This document shows positions 14,113 through 21,644 of a stretch of DNA of 22,052 bases, in pieces. Positions within the stretch are counted from its first letter, which is position 1; each line of letters opens with the position of its first letter. A program made the translations under genes and the position numbers. The stretch is taken from assembly GCA_036005845.1 (NCBI GenBank), contig DASYQD010000045.1, positions 1 to 22,052 on the forward strand, written 5' to 3'. The notes under the pieces are model-generated. The model was not told where the DNA came from. It searched no databases and saw only the letters and a list, made by a program, of their open reading frames with translations. Source of the DNA: DASYQD01 sp036005845 (lineage in GTDB: Bacteria; Acidobacteriota; Thermoanaerobaculia; Multivoradales; JAIOJS01).

Positions 14113-15018
14113 TCACACCACCCAGCTCGCAAAGTCGGCGGGCAACGGCGCCTCGATGCGCGTCATCGCGCCATCGCGCGGGTGCGGCAGCACAAGCCAC
14201 GCCGCATGGAGCAGCGGCCGCGGCGCCTCGCGGCGCGCGCCGTAGAGCCGATCGCCCACGACCGGATGCCCGAGGTGCGCGAGATGCACGCGCGCCTGGT
14301 GCGTGCGGCCGGTGCGCAGGAGGCACTCGACGAGCGCGACGCCGTCCGCGGCGGTGCGCACGCGAACTGTGGTCGCGGCACGCTCGCCGCGCGGCGACAC
14401 CTCGAAGCGCCAGGCGCCGCCGGCGACGCGCGCAATCGGCGCCTCCACCTCGCGTGACTGCCACGCCGGCTCGTCCTCGACGATGGCGAGGTAGCCGCGC
14501 TCGACGCTGCCCTCGCGCCACGCTTTGGCCAGCGGTGCCATGGCCGCGGGTTGTCGCGCGAAGAGCAGCACGCCGGTCGTGTTGCGGTCGATGCGGTGCA
14601 CGAGCCGGAGGAACGGCGGGCGCCCTTCCTGCCATGCCAGGCGCAGCAGCGCCCATTCGTCCATCGCCAGCTCGTCCACGTCCCGCGGGTCCTCGGCTGG
14701 CTGCGAAAGCACACCAGCCGGCTTGTTCACCGCGAGTAGCCAGCCATCGTCGAGCAGCGCGTCGAGCGGCGGCGGCGTCCACGGCGCGAAGTCGCCCAGC
14801 TCCGCCGCCGGCAGCTCGACCACGTCGCCCGCCGCCAGCGGCCTACCCTGCACGCGTACCACCTCGCCGTTGCGCCGCACGGCACCCTCGGAGATCAGCA
14901 ACCGCGCCCGCCGGCGCGACAAGGGTGTCGCCGCGGCGAGGAGCTGGTCGAGCCGCAGTCCTCCATGCTGGCGCCGGACGACGACGCGCACCAACGACGG
15001 CGCAGTGCTCTCGTTCAC
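14113..15018 (-). CDS. RluA-family pseudouridine synthase, 301 aa
   Basis: An S4 RNA-binding domain (about residues 20-70: LRLDQLL, RRARLLISEGAVRRNG) precedes a pseudouridine synthase catalytic domain. The catalytic motif HRIDRNTTGVLLFAR contains the active-site Asp at about 144. Further RluA motifs are VNKPAGVLSQP (98-108) and LRTGRTHQARVHLAHLGHP. The enzyme isomerises uridine to pseudouridine in rRNA or tRNA; which site it modifies cannot be decided (RluC/RluD/TruC-like). No ATG lies within the gene's 5' end. GTG at 15018 is chosen because further upstream codons would overlap the divergent threonine dehydratase gene. The two genes share a 50-bp intergenic space. Confidence 0.9.
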   Translation of the reverse strand: MNESTAPSLVRVVVRRQHGGLRLDQLLAAATPLSRRRARLLISEGAVRRNGEVVRVQGRPLAAGDVVELPAAELGDFAPWTPPPLDALLDDGWLLAVNKPAGVLSQPAEDPRDVDELAMDEWALLRLAWQEGRPPFLRLVHRIDRNTTGVLLFARQPAAMAPLAKAWREGSVERGYLAIVEDEPAWQSREVEAPIARVAGGAWRFEVSPRGERAATTVRVRTAADGVALVECLLRTGRTHQARVHLAHLGHPVVGDRLYGARREAPRPLLHAAWLVLPHPRDGAMTRIEAPLPADFASWVV

Positions 15019-15068
15019 GCGAGCGACCGTAGCAAACCGCCGCGCGATCGCGTCGTAAGCTCCGCGCC
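15019..15068. promoter_or_regulatory. Divergent promoter region (inferred)
   Basis: Only 50 bp separate the GTG of the pseudouridine synthase gene and the ATG of the threonine dehydratase gene, so both promoters must overlap here or lie in coding sequence. No clear -10/-35 hexamers are visible. Confidence 0.3.
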
Positions 15069-16028
15069 ATGCTCGACCTCGGCCTCGACGACTTCCGCCA
15101 GGCACGCGCCCGCATCGCGCCGCACATCAAGCACACGCCGCTGCTCACCTCGCGGCAGCTCGGCGAGCGCACCGGCTACGACGTGCGCCTCAAGGCCGAG
15201 GTATTCCAGCGCGTCGGCTCCTACAAGATCCGCGGCCCGCTCAACAAGTTCGCGCTGATGTCGGAGGAGGACAAGCGGCGCGGCGTCGTCTGCTCGTCGG
15301 CCGGCAACCACGCGCAGGGCGTGGCGCTAGCCGCCAGGATCCACGGCATCCGCGCCGTCGTCTGTATGGCGGAGAACGCCACGCCGTCGAAGATCGCCGC
15401 CACCCGCGGCTACGGCGCCGAGGTCGTCCTCCATGGCACCATCTGGGACGAGGCCAACGAGAAGGCGAAGGAGCTCGTGCGCACGCAGGGCCTCACCTAC
15501 GTCCACCCGTTCGACGACCCCGAGCTCATCGCCGGCCAGGGCACCCTCGGCCTCGAGATCGTCGACGACTGGCCCGAGGTCGACGCCGTCGTCGTCCCCA
15601 TCGGCGGCGGCGGCTTGATCTCCGGCGTGGCGATGGCGGTGAAGAGCCACAACCCGCGAGCGCGCGTGATCGGCGTCGAGTCATCGGACGGCCCGGCGAT
15701 GAAGAAAAGCCTCGAGGCGGGCCGCCTCGAAACCATCGACTGCAACACCGTCATCGACGGCCTCCGCGTCCGCCGCGTCGGCGAGCACACCTTCTCCGTC
15801 GTCCAGCGCTACGTCGACGAAGTCGTAGCGCTGCCCGACCGCGAGATCTTCGACGCCGTCGTGTGGGTGATGGAGCGTTGCAAGCTGGTGGTCGAGGGGG
15901 CAGCCGCGGCGCCGGTGGCGGCGCTACTCGCTGGTCTCGTGAAGCTGCCGCCGGGCGCAAAGGTCGCCGCTGTGCTCTCCGGCGGCAACGTCAACCTCGA
16001 CCCGCTGCGTGGGCTACGCTGGAATTGA
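15069..16028 (+). CDS. Threonine/serine dehydratase (PLP-dependent, no ACT domain), 319 aa
   Basis: A fold-type II PLP enzyme. The PLP lysine is at about residue 53 in FQRVGSYKIRGP (most homologues have GSFK). The phosphate and substrate loops are SSAGNHAQG (76-84), GGGGLISG (179-186) and SGGN (304-307). It deaminates threonine (and serine) to 2-oxobutyrate or pyruvate. The length of about 320 aa and the lack of a C-terminal ACT domain match the catabolic TdcB type and stand-alone threonine ammonia-lyases, not feedback-regulated IlvA. Serine racemase is a close relative and cannot be excluded. Its stop is followed by a small ORF on the same strand. Confidence 0.92.
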   Translation: MLDLGLDDFRQARARIAPHIKHTPLLTSRQLGERTGYDVRLKAEVFQRVGSYKIRGPLNKFALMSEEDKRRGVVCSSAGNHAQGVALAARIHGIRAVVCMAENATPSKIAATRGYGAEVVLHGTIWDEANEKAKELVRTQGLTYVHPFDDPELIAGQGTLGLEIVDDWPEVDAVVVPIGGGGLISGVAMAVKSHNPRARVIGVESSDGPAMKKSLEAGRLETIDCNTVIDGLRVRRVGEHTFSVVQRYVDEVVALPDREIFDAVVWVMERCKLVVEGAAAAPVAALLAGLVKLPPGAKVAAVLSGGNVNLDPLRGLRWN

Positions 16029-16039
16029 GAGCGCGCCAA

Positions 16040-16207
16040 GTGAAGGACGACGAACGCTCAGTTGCCGAGTTAGTGGCCCGCGCCCGCACCGACGCCGCCA
16101 TGGACGAGGACGAAGCCATGAAGCTGGCGGTCCGAGAGACCCACGCGGTACGACGGCAAAGACAAGCAGATCTCGAGCGAGACCGGCGCCGGCCGACTGA
16201 CAAGTAA
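16040..16207 (+). CDS. Small hypothetical protein, 55 aa
   Basis: A GTG at 16040 (or TTG at 16025, overlapping the dehydratase stop) opens a frame ending at TAA 16205-16207. Third codon positions are strongly G/C, as in neighbouring genes, which supports real coding. The product is highly charged and helical, with ELVARARTDAAMDEDEAMKL followed by AVRETHAVRRQRQ. It loosely resembles the C-terminal part of small antitoxin-like proteins, but there is no DNA-binding motif I can name and no toxin gene beside it. No clear ribosome site is seen. Confidence 0.45.
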   Translation: MKDDERSVAELVARARTDAAMDEDEAMKLAVRETHAVRRQRQADLERDRRRPTDK

Positions 16208-16223
16208 CCGGCGACTACGCCGG
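16208..16223. terminator. Hairpin between convergent genes
   Basis: CCGGCG-ACTA-CGCCGG (6-bp stem, 4-nt loop) lies directly after the small ORF stop and covers the TAG stop (16215-16217) of the convergent glycosidase gene. It lacks T-tracts; a bidirectional terminator is possible. Confidence 0.35.
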
Positions 16224-18521
16224 CGCTGCGCTGCCGCGGCCGAGCAGCGCTCGGATGCGGCCACCGAAGCCGGCGCGTGCCGACTCCGGCGGCGGCTGGT
16301 GGACGAGGTGTAGTGGGCCGTCCTTTTCCACCACTTCGGCGCGGCCGCGGCCGTCTTCGTCGCGCCAGCAACGGAGCGTCGCTCGCGTGTTGCCGACGCG
16401 GAGCCCTTGCAGCTCGATCTCGGGCAGCCATTCGGGCAGCAGCGGGTCGACCACCAGCGCGTGCAGCGACGCGTAGGGCACCAACCCAAGCAGCGACTGC
16501 ACGATCAGCGGCAGCGCGCTGGCGTTCCAGGTCTGCGGGGTGTTCGAGCGCGGGTAGGCGCCGGGCGTCGGGTGGTCGTCCGCCGCGTAGCCGCCGACCG
16601 TCTCCGGGATGCGATGACCGCCGTAGAGCTCGGCAAGCGCGAACAATCCTTCCGCCACGCGCAGCGCCTCCGCGTCAAATCCGAAGCGGCGCAGGCCGAA
16701 GCAGATCGTCGCGTTCTCGACCGCCCATACCGAGCCGAGGTGGTAGCTCAACGGGTTGTAGCTCGTGTGTTGCGTCGACAGCGTGCGCACGCCCCAGCCG
16801 CTGAACAAGTCCGGTGCAAGCAATCGCGTCGCGACCTCGCGGCGCCGCTCGCGCGGCACGATGCCGGTCGCCAGGCAGTGGCCGACGTTCGAGGTGACGA
16901 CGCGCAACAGCCGCTTCTCACTGTCGAGCCCGAGGCCGTAGAAGCGCTCGCGCGGGTCCCAGAAGTCGCGGTCGAAGCGCCGCCGCAGCTCGCGCGCCGA
17001 GCGCCACCAGGCGCGCGCCTCGCGCCGTTCGCCCATCACCCAGCAGAGCAGCGCCATGAGCTGCTGCGCGGCGTACCAGTAGCCCTGGATCTCGCAGGGC
17101 GCGATGGGCGGCGGGACCGGGCGACCCTCCTCGTCGATGATGGCGTCGCCGCTGTCCTTCCAGCCCTGGTTCTTGGTGCCCATGCTCGACTTGGTCAGGT
17201 ACTCGAGGTAGCCGTCGCCGTCGCGGTCGCCGTAGCTGCGCGCCCACTCGAGCACGCGCTTGGCGTTCGGCAGGTGACGTCGCAGCAGCTCGCGGTCGCC
17301 GCTCCACGCCCACAGGTTGCCGAGGGCGATGACGTACATGAGCGGGCTGGCGAAGTCGGCGTAGTAAGCCGAGTACGGGTTCTTACCGAGGCGCGCCAGC
17401 GGTCCCGTGCGTACCTGGTACGGGATGCGGCCCGGCTCCTCGTCGCGCCAGTCGAAGACGCGGTCCGACTGCAGGCGCCCGAGCCGCGAGAGCGCGCCGT
17501 CGAGCATGCCGCCGCGGTCGAGCATCGCCGCCTGCCAACCGGCGGTGAGCGCGTCGCGGCCGAAGAACGCCGGATAGAGCGGCACGCCCGCTTGCAGCGC
17601 CAGCCACTCGTCGGGCTCGCCTTCGAGCTGCGGGAAGGCGGCGAGGTCTTCGACGGCGCGCGCGAGGATGCGCTCGACCAGCGCGTTGCCAGGCGCGCGG
17701 AGCACGGTGAGCTGGCCGGCCCAGTCTTCGCGCGCGCGCATGCGGCTCGCGCGAGCGGCCTCGTCGAGCGGGCGATCGGGATCGCGGGCGTCGACGCGCA
17801 GCTCGAGGACGATCTGCTCGCCGGGCGCGAGCTCGATCGCCGTCGTCAGCCGATCGCGCTCGGCACGCGGCGCGCCCGGGCCGCTTACCGCCACGGTCGT
17901 CTCGAAGGGCAGGTCGGGATGGCCGTAGCGCAGTCGGACCATCGCGCCCTGCGGCTCGACGATCACTTCCGCCTGCTGCTGCCGCTTGCCGTCGTTTGCT
18001 TCCAGCAGGTCGGCGTAGTCGGCGGCGAAGACCCACGCCAGCTCGCACCGCACCTCGCGGCGCGAGCGGTTGGCGACGCGCAGCGTGGCGCGCAGGCGGT
18101 CGAGCTCGACCTCGTAGAGCAGCCGCAGGTCGAGGCTGCGGTGTGGCACGCCGTGCTCGTCGGTCGTCACCTCGTCGCCCGACTGCCCGCTGCCGCCGCC
18201 GCCGAAGTCGGCTAGCTCGGGGTGCACGTAGACGAAGGCGAGCCGGTCCGGGCGCGGGTCGGCGCGCTCGCACAGCCACGGGCGCACGCCGTCGATCTCG
18301 ATCCACAGCTTCGAGAGGTGCCGCACCTCGCGCGCGTACAGACCCGAGAGCGGCGTACGGCCGCACTCGCCGTTCTCGTCCGTGACCAGCAGCGTCGACC
18401 CGAGCCACGCCGCCGGCGACTCGAGGCGCACGGCTGCCGTACCGACCGACGTGCGCGAGGCGTTCTCGTGAAGCGCCTCGCCCGCGCTCGGCGGGCCACC
18501 GTTGCGATGAGCGTCAGCCAC
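16215..18521 (-). CDS. Glycogen-debranching-type glycosidase (amylo-alpha-1,6-glucosidase family), 768 aa
   Basis: The N-terminal beta-rich domain (about residues 25-270: GSTLLVTDENG, SGLYAREVRHLS) matches the glycogen debranching enzyme N-terminal domain (GDE_N_bis). The C-terminal part is an alpha/alpha six-barrel with FGRDALTAGWQ (about 317), the catalytic-type NQGWKDSGDA (about 450), GYWYAAQQLMA, and YNPLSYHLGSVWAVEN (about 590). The family hydrolyses alpha-1,6 or related glucosidic bonds in stored or exogenous glucans. There is no signal peptide, so the protein is probably cytoplasmic. GTG 18521 is used as start: GGAGG lies 4 nt upstream and the start overlaps the preceding small ORF by 8 nt. 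The preceding SDR gene lies on the same strand. Exact substrate unknown. Confidence 0.88.
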   Translation of the reverse strand: MADAHRNGGPPSAGEALHENASRTSVGTAAVRLESPAAWLGSTLLVTDENGECGRTPLSGLYAREVRHLSKLWIEIDGVRPWLCERADPRPDRLAFVYVHPELADFGGGGSGQSGDEVTTDEHGVPHRSLDLRLLYEVELDRLRATLRVANRSRREVRCELAWVFAADYADLLEANDGKRQQQAEVIVEPQGAMVRLRYGHPDLPFETTVAVSGPGAPRAERDRLTTAIELAPGEQIVLELRVDARDPDRPLDEAARASRMRAREDWAGQLTVLRAPGNALVERILARAVEDLAAFPQLEGEPDEWLALQAGVPLYPAFFGRDALTAGWQAAMLDRGGMLDGALSRLGRLQSDRVFDWRDEEPGRIPYQVRTGPLARLGKNPYSAYYADFASPLMYVIALGNLWAWSGDRELLRRHLPNAKRVLEWARSYGDRDGDGYLEYLTKSSMGTKNQGWKDSGDAIIDEEGRPVPPPIAPCEIQGYWYAAQQLMALLCWVMGERREARAWWRSARELRRRFDRDFWDPRERFYGLGLDSEKRLLRVVTSNVGHCLATGIVPRERRREVATRLLAPDLFSGWGVRTLSTQHTSYNPLSYHLGSVWAVENATICFGLRRFGFDAEALRVAEGLFALAELYGGHRIPETVGGYAADDHPTPGAYPRSNTPQTWNASALPLIVQSLLGLVPYASLHALVVDPLLPEWLPEIELQGLRVGNTRATLRCWRDEDGRGRAEVVEKDGPLHLVHQPPPESARAGFGGRIRALLGRGSAAPA

Positions 18522-18668
18522 AGCGCCTCCGGAGCCGGAACGGCACGCCAATCGTCGGCGGGCCTCCGCGCGTCGGCGCACTCGAGGCGTTGTCGCGCAC
18601 GGTTGCGCCCTCGCGCGGCGGGCCCATGCGACCGGCGTCAGCCACGACGTCTCCGCAGCCAGAGCGCG
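18421..18668 (-). repeat. Degenerate tandem duplication (about 124 bp) of the SDR/glycosidase gene junction
   Basis: Both halves, offset by 124 bp, carry the same order: codons for an Arg-rich C-terminal end (LWLRRRRG in one, FRLRRRCG in the other), then GTGGCTGACGC, then a similar N-terminal stretch (VADAGRMGPP against VADAHRNGGPP, and DNAS against ENAS). DNA identity is highest around GTGGCTGACGC, GGCCCGCCG and ACGCCTCG. Confidence 0.75.
18514..18645 (-). CDS. 43-aa ORF created by junction duplication
   Basis: GTG 18645 overlaps the end of the SDR gene by 8 nt (GTGGCTGA). The ORF stop overlaps the glycosidase GTG by the same 8 nt. The N-terminus (VADAGRMGPP...DNAS) resembles that of the glycosidase and the C-terminus (FRLRRRCG) resembles the end of the SDR. 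It therefore looks like an accidental product of the tandem duplication, not an old gene. It may still be translated and carry ribosomes from the SDR gene to the glycosidase gene by re-initiation. Confidence 0.45.
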   Translation of the reverse strand: MADAGRMGPPREGATVRDNASSAPTRGGPPTIGVPFRLRRRCG

Positions 18669-19639
18669 CCGGCGGCCGCCGCCACGGCACCGGCGACCGC
18701 GGCGAGCAGCGGCCGGTGCGTCGCCATCCAGACCTGCGTGCTGCGGTCGACGGCGCGCCCGTCGAAGCGGCCGTGCGCGGCCTGCTCGCCGGGCACCGGC
18801 TCCCACAAGTTCGTGGCGCGCGCCGGCGGCTCGGGCGCGATCTGCCCCTCCCACGCCTTGCGCGCGAGGTAGCGATCGGTGAGCCCCGGCAGCAGCCGCT
18901 GCGCCCACAGCAGCGCCACCGTCGGGCCGCCGACGTAGAGCTGTCGTGGCGCGTGCTCGAGCGCCCAGACGATCGCCCGCGCGTCGACCTCGGGCTGGTA
19001 GATCGGATCCGGCGGCGACGGTCTGCCCGGCAGGCGGCTCGCCGCCCAGTCGAACTGCGGCGTGTTGGTGGCCGGCAGGTGCACGCTGGTGAGCCGCACC
19101 CGGCTCTTGTCGTGCAGCAGCTCGCAGCGCAGCGAATCGGTGAAGCCCAACCCTGCGTGCTTCGCGGCGCAGTACGCCGACTGCAGCGGAATGGCGCGAT
19201 AGGCCAGCCCCGAGCTCACCTGCAGGATCGTGCCGCGGTCGCGCGCCTGCATGCGACGCAGCGCGGCGAGCGTGCCGTGCACGACGCCGAGGTAGGTGAC
19301 CGCGGTGACGCGCTCGTACTCGGCGGGAGTCGTCTCGCGGATCGGCGCGAAGACGCTCGTCATCGCGTTGTTGATCCAGGCGTCGATCGGCCCGAGCTCG
19401 CGCTCGACGCGCTCCGCGGCCGCCTCGACCGCGTCGGCGTCCGCGACGTCGAGCGGCAACACCAGCGCGCGTCCGCCCAGCTCCTCCACTTCGCGCGCCG
19501 TCGCTTCGAGGCGTTCCACCCCGCGCGCGATCAGCCCGATGCGAGCTCCACGGCGAGCGAGCTCCCGCACGGTGGCGCGGCCGATGCCCGCGGAGGCACC
19601 GGTGACCACAACGACGCGATCGGCCCACGAATGGCTCAC
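18638..19639 (-). CDS. Short-chain dehydrogenase/reductase with C-terminal membrane anchor, 333 aa
   Basis: A Rossmann fold with TGASAGIG (residues 13-20), the NNA motif (90-92), Ser at about 142-143 and the catalytic YxxxK (Tyr156, Lys160 in YCAAKH). Classical SDR enzymes use NAD(P)(H) to oxidise or reduce alcohols and ketones. The C-terminal extension is longer than in a typical 250-aa SDR. It ends in a hydrophobic helix (about 306-326) and an Arg-rich tail (LRRRRG), so the enzyme is probably tail-anchored in the inner membrane. Start GTG 19639 fits the beginning of the domain (SWADRVVVVTG); the ribosome site is weak. It lies 70 nt downstream of the AlkP-like gene and overlaps the following small ORF by 8 nt. 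Substrate unknown. Confidence 0.9.
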   Translation of the reverse strand: MSHSWADRVVVVTGASAGIGRATVRELARRGARIGLIARGVERLEATAREVEELGGRALVLPLDVADADAVEAAAERVERELGPIDAWINNAMTSVFAPIRETTPAEYERVTAVTYLGVVHGTLAALRRMQARDRGTILQVSSGLAYRAIPLQSAYCAAKHAGLGFTDSLRCELLHDKSRVRLTSVHLPATNTPQFDWAASRLPGRPSPPDPIYQPEVDARAIVWALEHAPRQLYVGGPTVALLWAQRLLPGLTDRYLARKAWEGQIAPEPPARATNLWEPVPGEQAAHGRFDGRAVDRSTQVWMATHRPLLAAVAGAVAAAAGALWLRRRRG

Positions 19640-19709
19640 GCCGCCGATTGCAGCAGCCCACGTGCCAATCAGGCCGCAGGAGCGCGATTCGCGGTTTCGC
19701 CCGCCCGCG

Positions 19710-21644
19710 TCAGACGTAGCCGAGCGAGCGCAGGTTGCGCAGGTACTCGTCGCTGGCCGAGGCCGCCGCGCCGGGCGTCTCGCGGCGGCCGTACGTCGGA
19801 GTGCTCGCCGGCGGATTCGGCCAGCGGCAGACGCCGGGAGGAGCCGGCAGCTCGCCGCTCTGCGGCAGCCCGGCGGCACGGAACAGTCCCGACGCCAACT
19901 CCTCCGGCCGCACGGTCTCGACGGCGCGCGAGGCCATGGCGACCGCCTCGCCCGAGCCCGCGGCCGTCGACTCGTCAACGTTCGCGGCATCTGACCGGCC
20001 CGCGGTGGTGATCGCTGAGCGCGCGCCACAAGCATCGCGCCGCCAGAGCAGCGCCCGCCCCTCGCCACCGCCGCGGCGGCCCGGGTCGAACACCACGACG
20101 ACTGTGCCCCAGGCACGACTCCCCTCCCCCATCGCGAGCACCTCACCGAGCATGCGATCGGTCTCGCCGAGCTCGGCGGCGAGCAAATCGGCGAAGGCCA
20201 CCTCACCGCCAGCCCAACCGTCGGCAGCCAGATCCACCGCCGGCAGATAGAGCGCCGATGCGTGCGGCTGGAACAAGGCTTCCGGCTTGAAGGCCTGCCG
20301 ATAGAAGCTCTCCGGCAGCAGCGCTCGACCAGCCAACGCCGCGGCCGCGTCGGCAGGCAGCGCGGCGCGGGCCACACGGAGCGCCGCGTCGTCAGAGCTC
20401 TCGACGCGCCGCCGGAGATCGACGACGCCTGCCACCTGAGACTCGGGTGCGACCGCCCCGGCCGCCCCCTCGGCGATCAACTGATAGCCGCCATGCGCCA
20501 CCACCAAGCCGGGCAGACGCCCGGCGGGATAGGTGCCCCACCAATTGACCGCGGCGACCTTGTCGCCGCCGCGACCGACCAACTCCCAGAACGTGAACGC
20601 GCTCCGCCGGTTCGACAACAGCGGCCGCTGCCGCGCGAGCCCTAGCGGCCGCGCGACCTCCGCCCAGTACCAACGAAACGGCCCATTCACCGCCAGCGCC
20701 GTCTCCATGCCGAGCGGCCGGAAACTGTCGACCGACGCCACGCCATGCAACGGGCTCGGCAGCCCCGTCGCGATCGTCGTCCAGAAAGCCGCGGGCGGCT
20801 CTTCGGGATCGCGCTCGTAGCGCAGCGTTGCGCCTTCGCGTCCGAGACGCGCGAACGTCGGCAGCGAGCCGCGCTTCAACAAGTAGTCGAACTCGCCGGG
20901 CAGCACCCCGTCGACGCCGATCAACAACACTCGCTCCCCAGCTACCGTCGGCAAGAACCCGGGAGCCACCATCGCCGGCTTCCCCGCCGCCACCGCCGCC
21001 GGCAACGCCACCAGCGCCAACGCCACGACCGCCACGGCCGGCAACAAATACCGCCTGACTGCCAACCGCGACCGCGGCGCCCGATCCGTCAACCGAATCG
21101 CCAACGCCAGGAGACCCTGGTATAGCAACCGTCCTAATAGATAAGCGGCACCCGCGCCACCGATGCCGAGCAAAACGACCGACAACAGTGGCAAGGGCGC
21201 CAATAGCTCGCGCCCACGCCACAACACCCATCCCAGTAACCCGACACCGCCGGCTATCCCCACCACCAAACTCAACGAGTCGATCCGCAACGCCGGCCGC
21301 AAGCGCAGCAGCATCGCCAACACGCCAGCCAAGACGAGAAACGCGACACCGACCGCCAACGCGGACACCGGCAACAGATGCAACACCAACACCGCCAGAT
21401 CCAAAGGAGCCGAAGCCAATGGCGGATTCCACGCCAGCAACAGCAACGCTCCGCCGACCGCGACCAAGCTGCCACCCAGCAATCCCAACTTCGCCGCCAA
21501 GACCGTAACCGTCGCCGCCACGCGTTCGGGCTTCAGCGCGTCCTGCAGCAAGTAGCGCTCGACGCGATGCGACAGATAGCCGAGCCGCTGCAGCTCCGAA
21601 CGCACGGCCTCCACCTCTGCCGCAGTAGCCACGTACCGCGTCAT
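19710..21644 (-). CDS. Polytopic membrane protein with degenerate AlkP-like domain, 644 aa
   Basis: Residues about 1-50 are helical. About five or six hydrophobic segments follow (near 51-72, 82-110, 126-142, 152-175, 201-221). From about 238 an alkaline-phosphatase-like domain begins with VLLIGVDGVLPG (metal Asp about 245) and the nucleophile region FWTTIATGLP (about 288-296). The later ligand motifs are eroded: the Asp-x-x-x-His segment reads LPAVDLAADG without His, and the usual SDHG reads FDPGRRGG. The protein ends in LRNLRSLGYV, a tail I recall from many sulfatase- or AlkP-like proteins of Acidobacteriota-type genomes. Catalysis is doubtful; a binding or sensing role is possible. ATG 21644 has no clear Shine-Dalgarno. 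It is the first gene of a same-strand series that continues with the SDR and the glycosidase. Confidence 0.82.
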   Translation of the reverse strand: MTRYVATAAEVEAVRSELQRLGYLSHRVERYLLQDALKPERVAATVTVLAAKLGLLGGSLVAVGGALLLLAWNPPLASAPLDLAVLVLHLLPVSALAVGVAFLVLAGVLAMLLRLRPALRIDSLSLVVGIAGGVGLLGWVLWRGRELLAPLPLLSVVLLGIGGAGAAYLLGRLLYQGLLALAIRLTDRAPRSRLAVRRYLLPAVAVVALALVALPAAVAAGKPAMVAPGFLPTVAGERVLLIGVDGVLPGEFDYLLKRGSLPTFARLGREGATLRYERDPEEPPAAFWTTIATGLPSPLHGVASVDSFRPLGMETALAVNGPFRWYWAEVARPLGLARQRPLLSNRRSAFTFWELVGRGGDKVAAVNWWGTYPAGRLPGLVVAHGGYQLIAEGAAGAVAPESQVAGVVDLRRRVESSDDAALRVARAALPADAAAALAGRALLPESFYRQAFKPEALFQPHASALYLPAVDLAADGWAGGEVAFADLLAAELGETDRMLGEVLAMGEGSRAWGTVVVVFDPGRRGGGEGRALLWRRDACGARSAITTAGRSDAANVDESTAAGSGEAVAMASRAVETVRPEELASGLFRAAGLPQSGELPAPPGVCRWPNPPASTPTYGRRETPGAAASASDEYLRNLRSLGYV

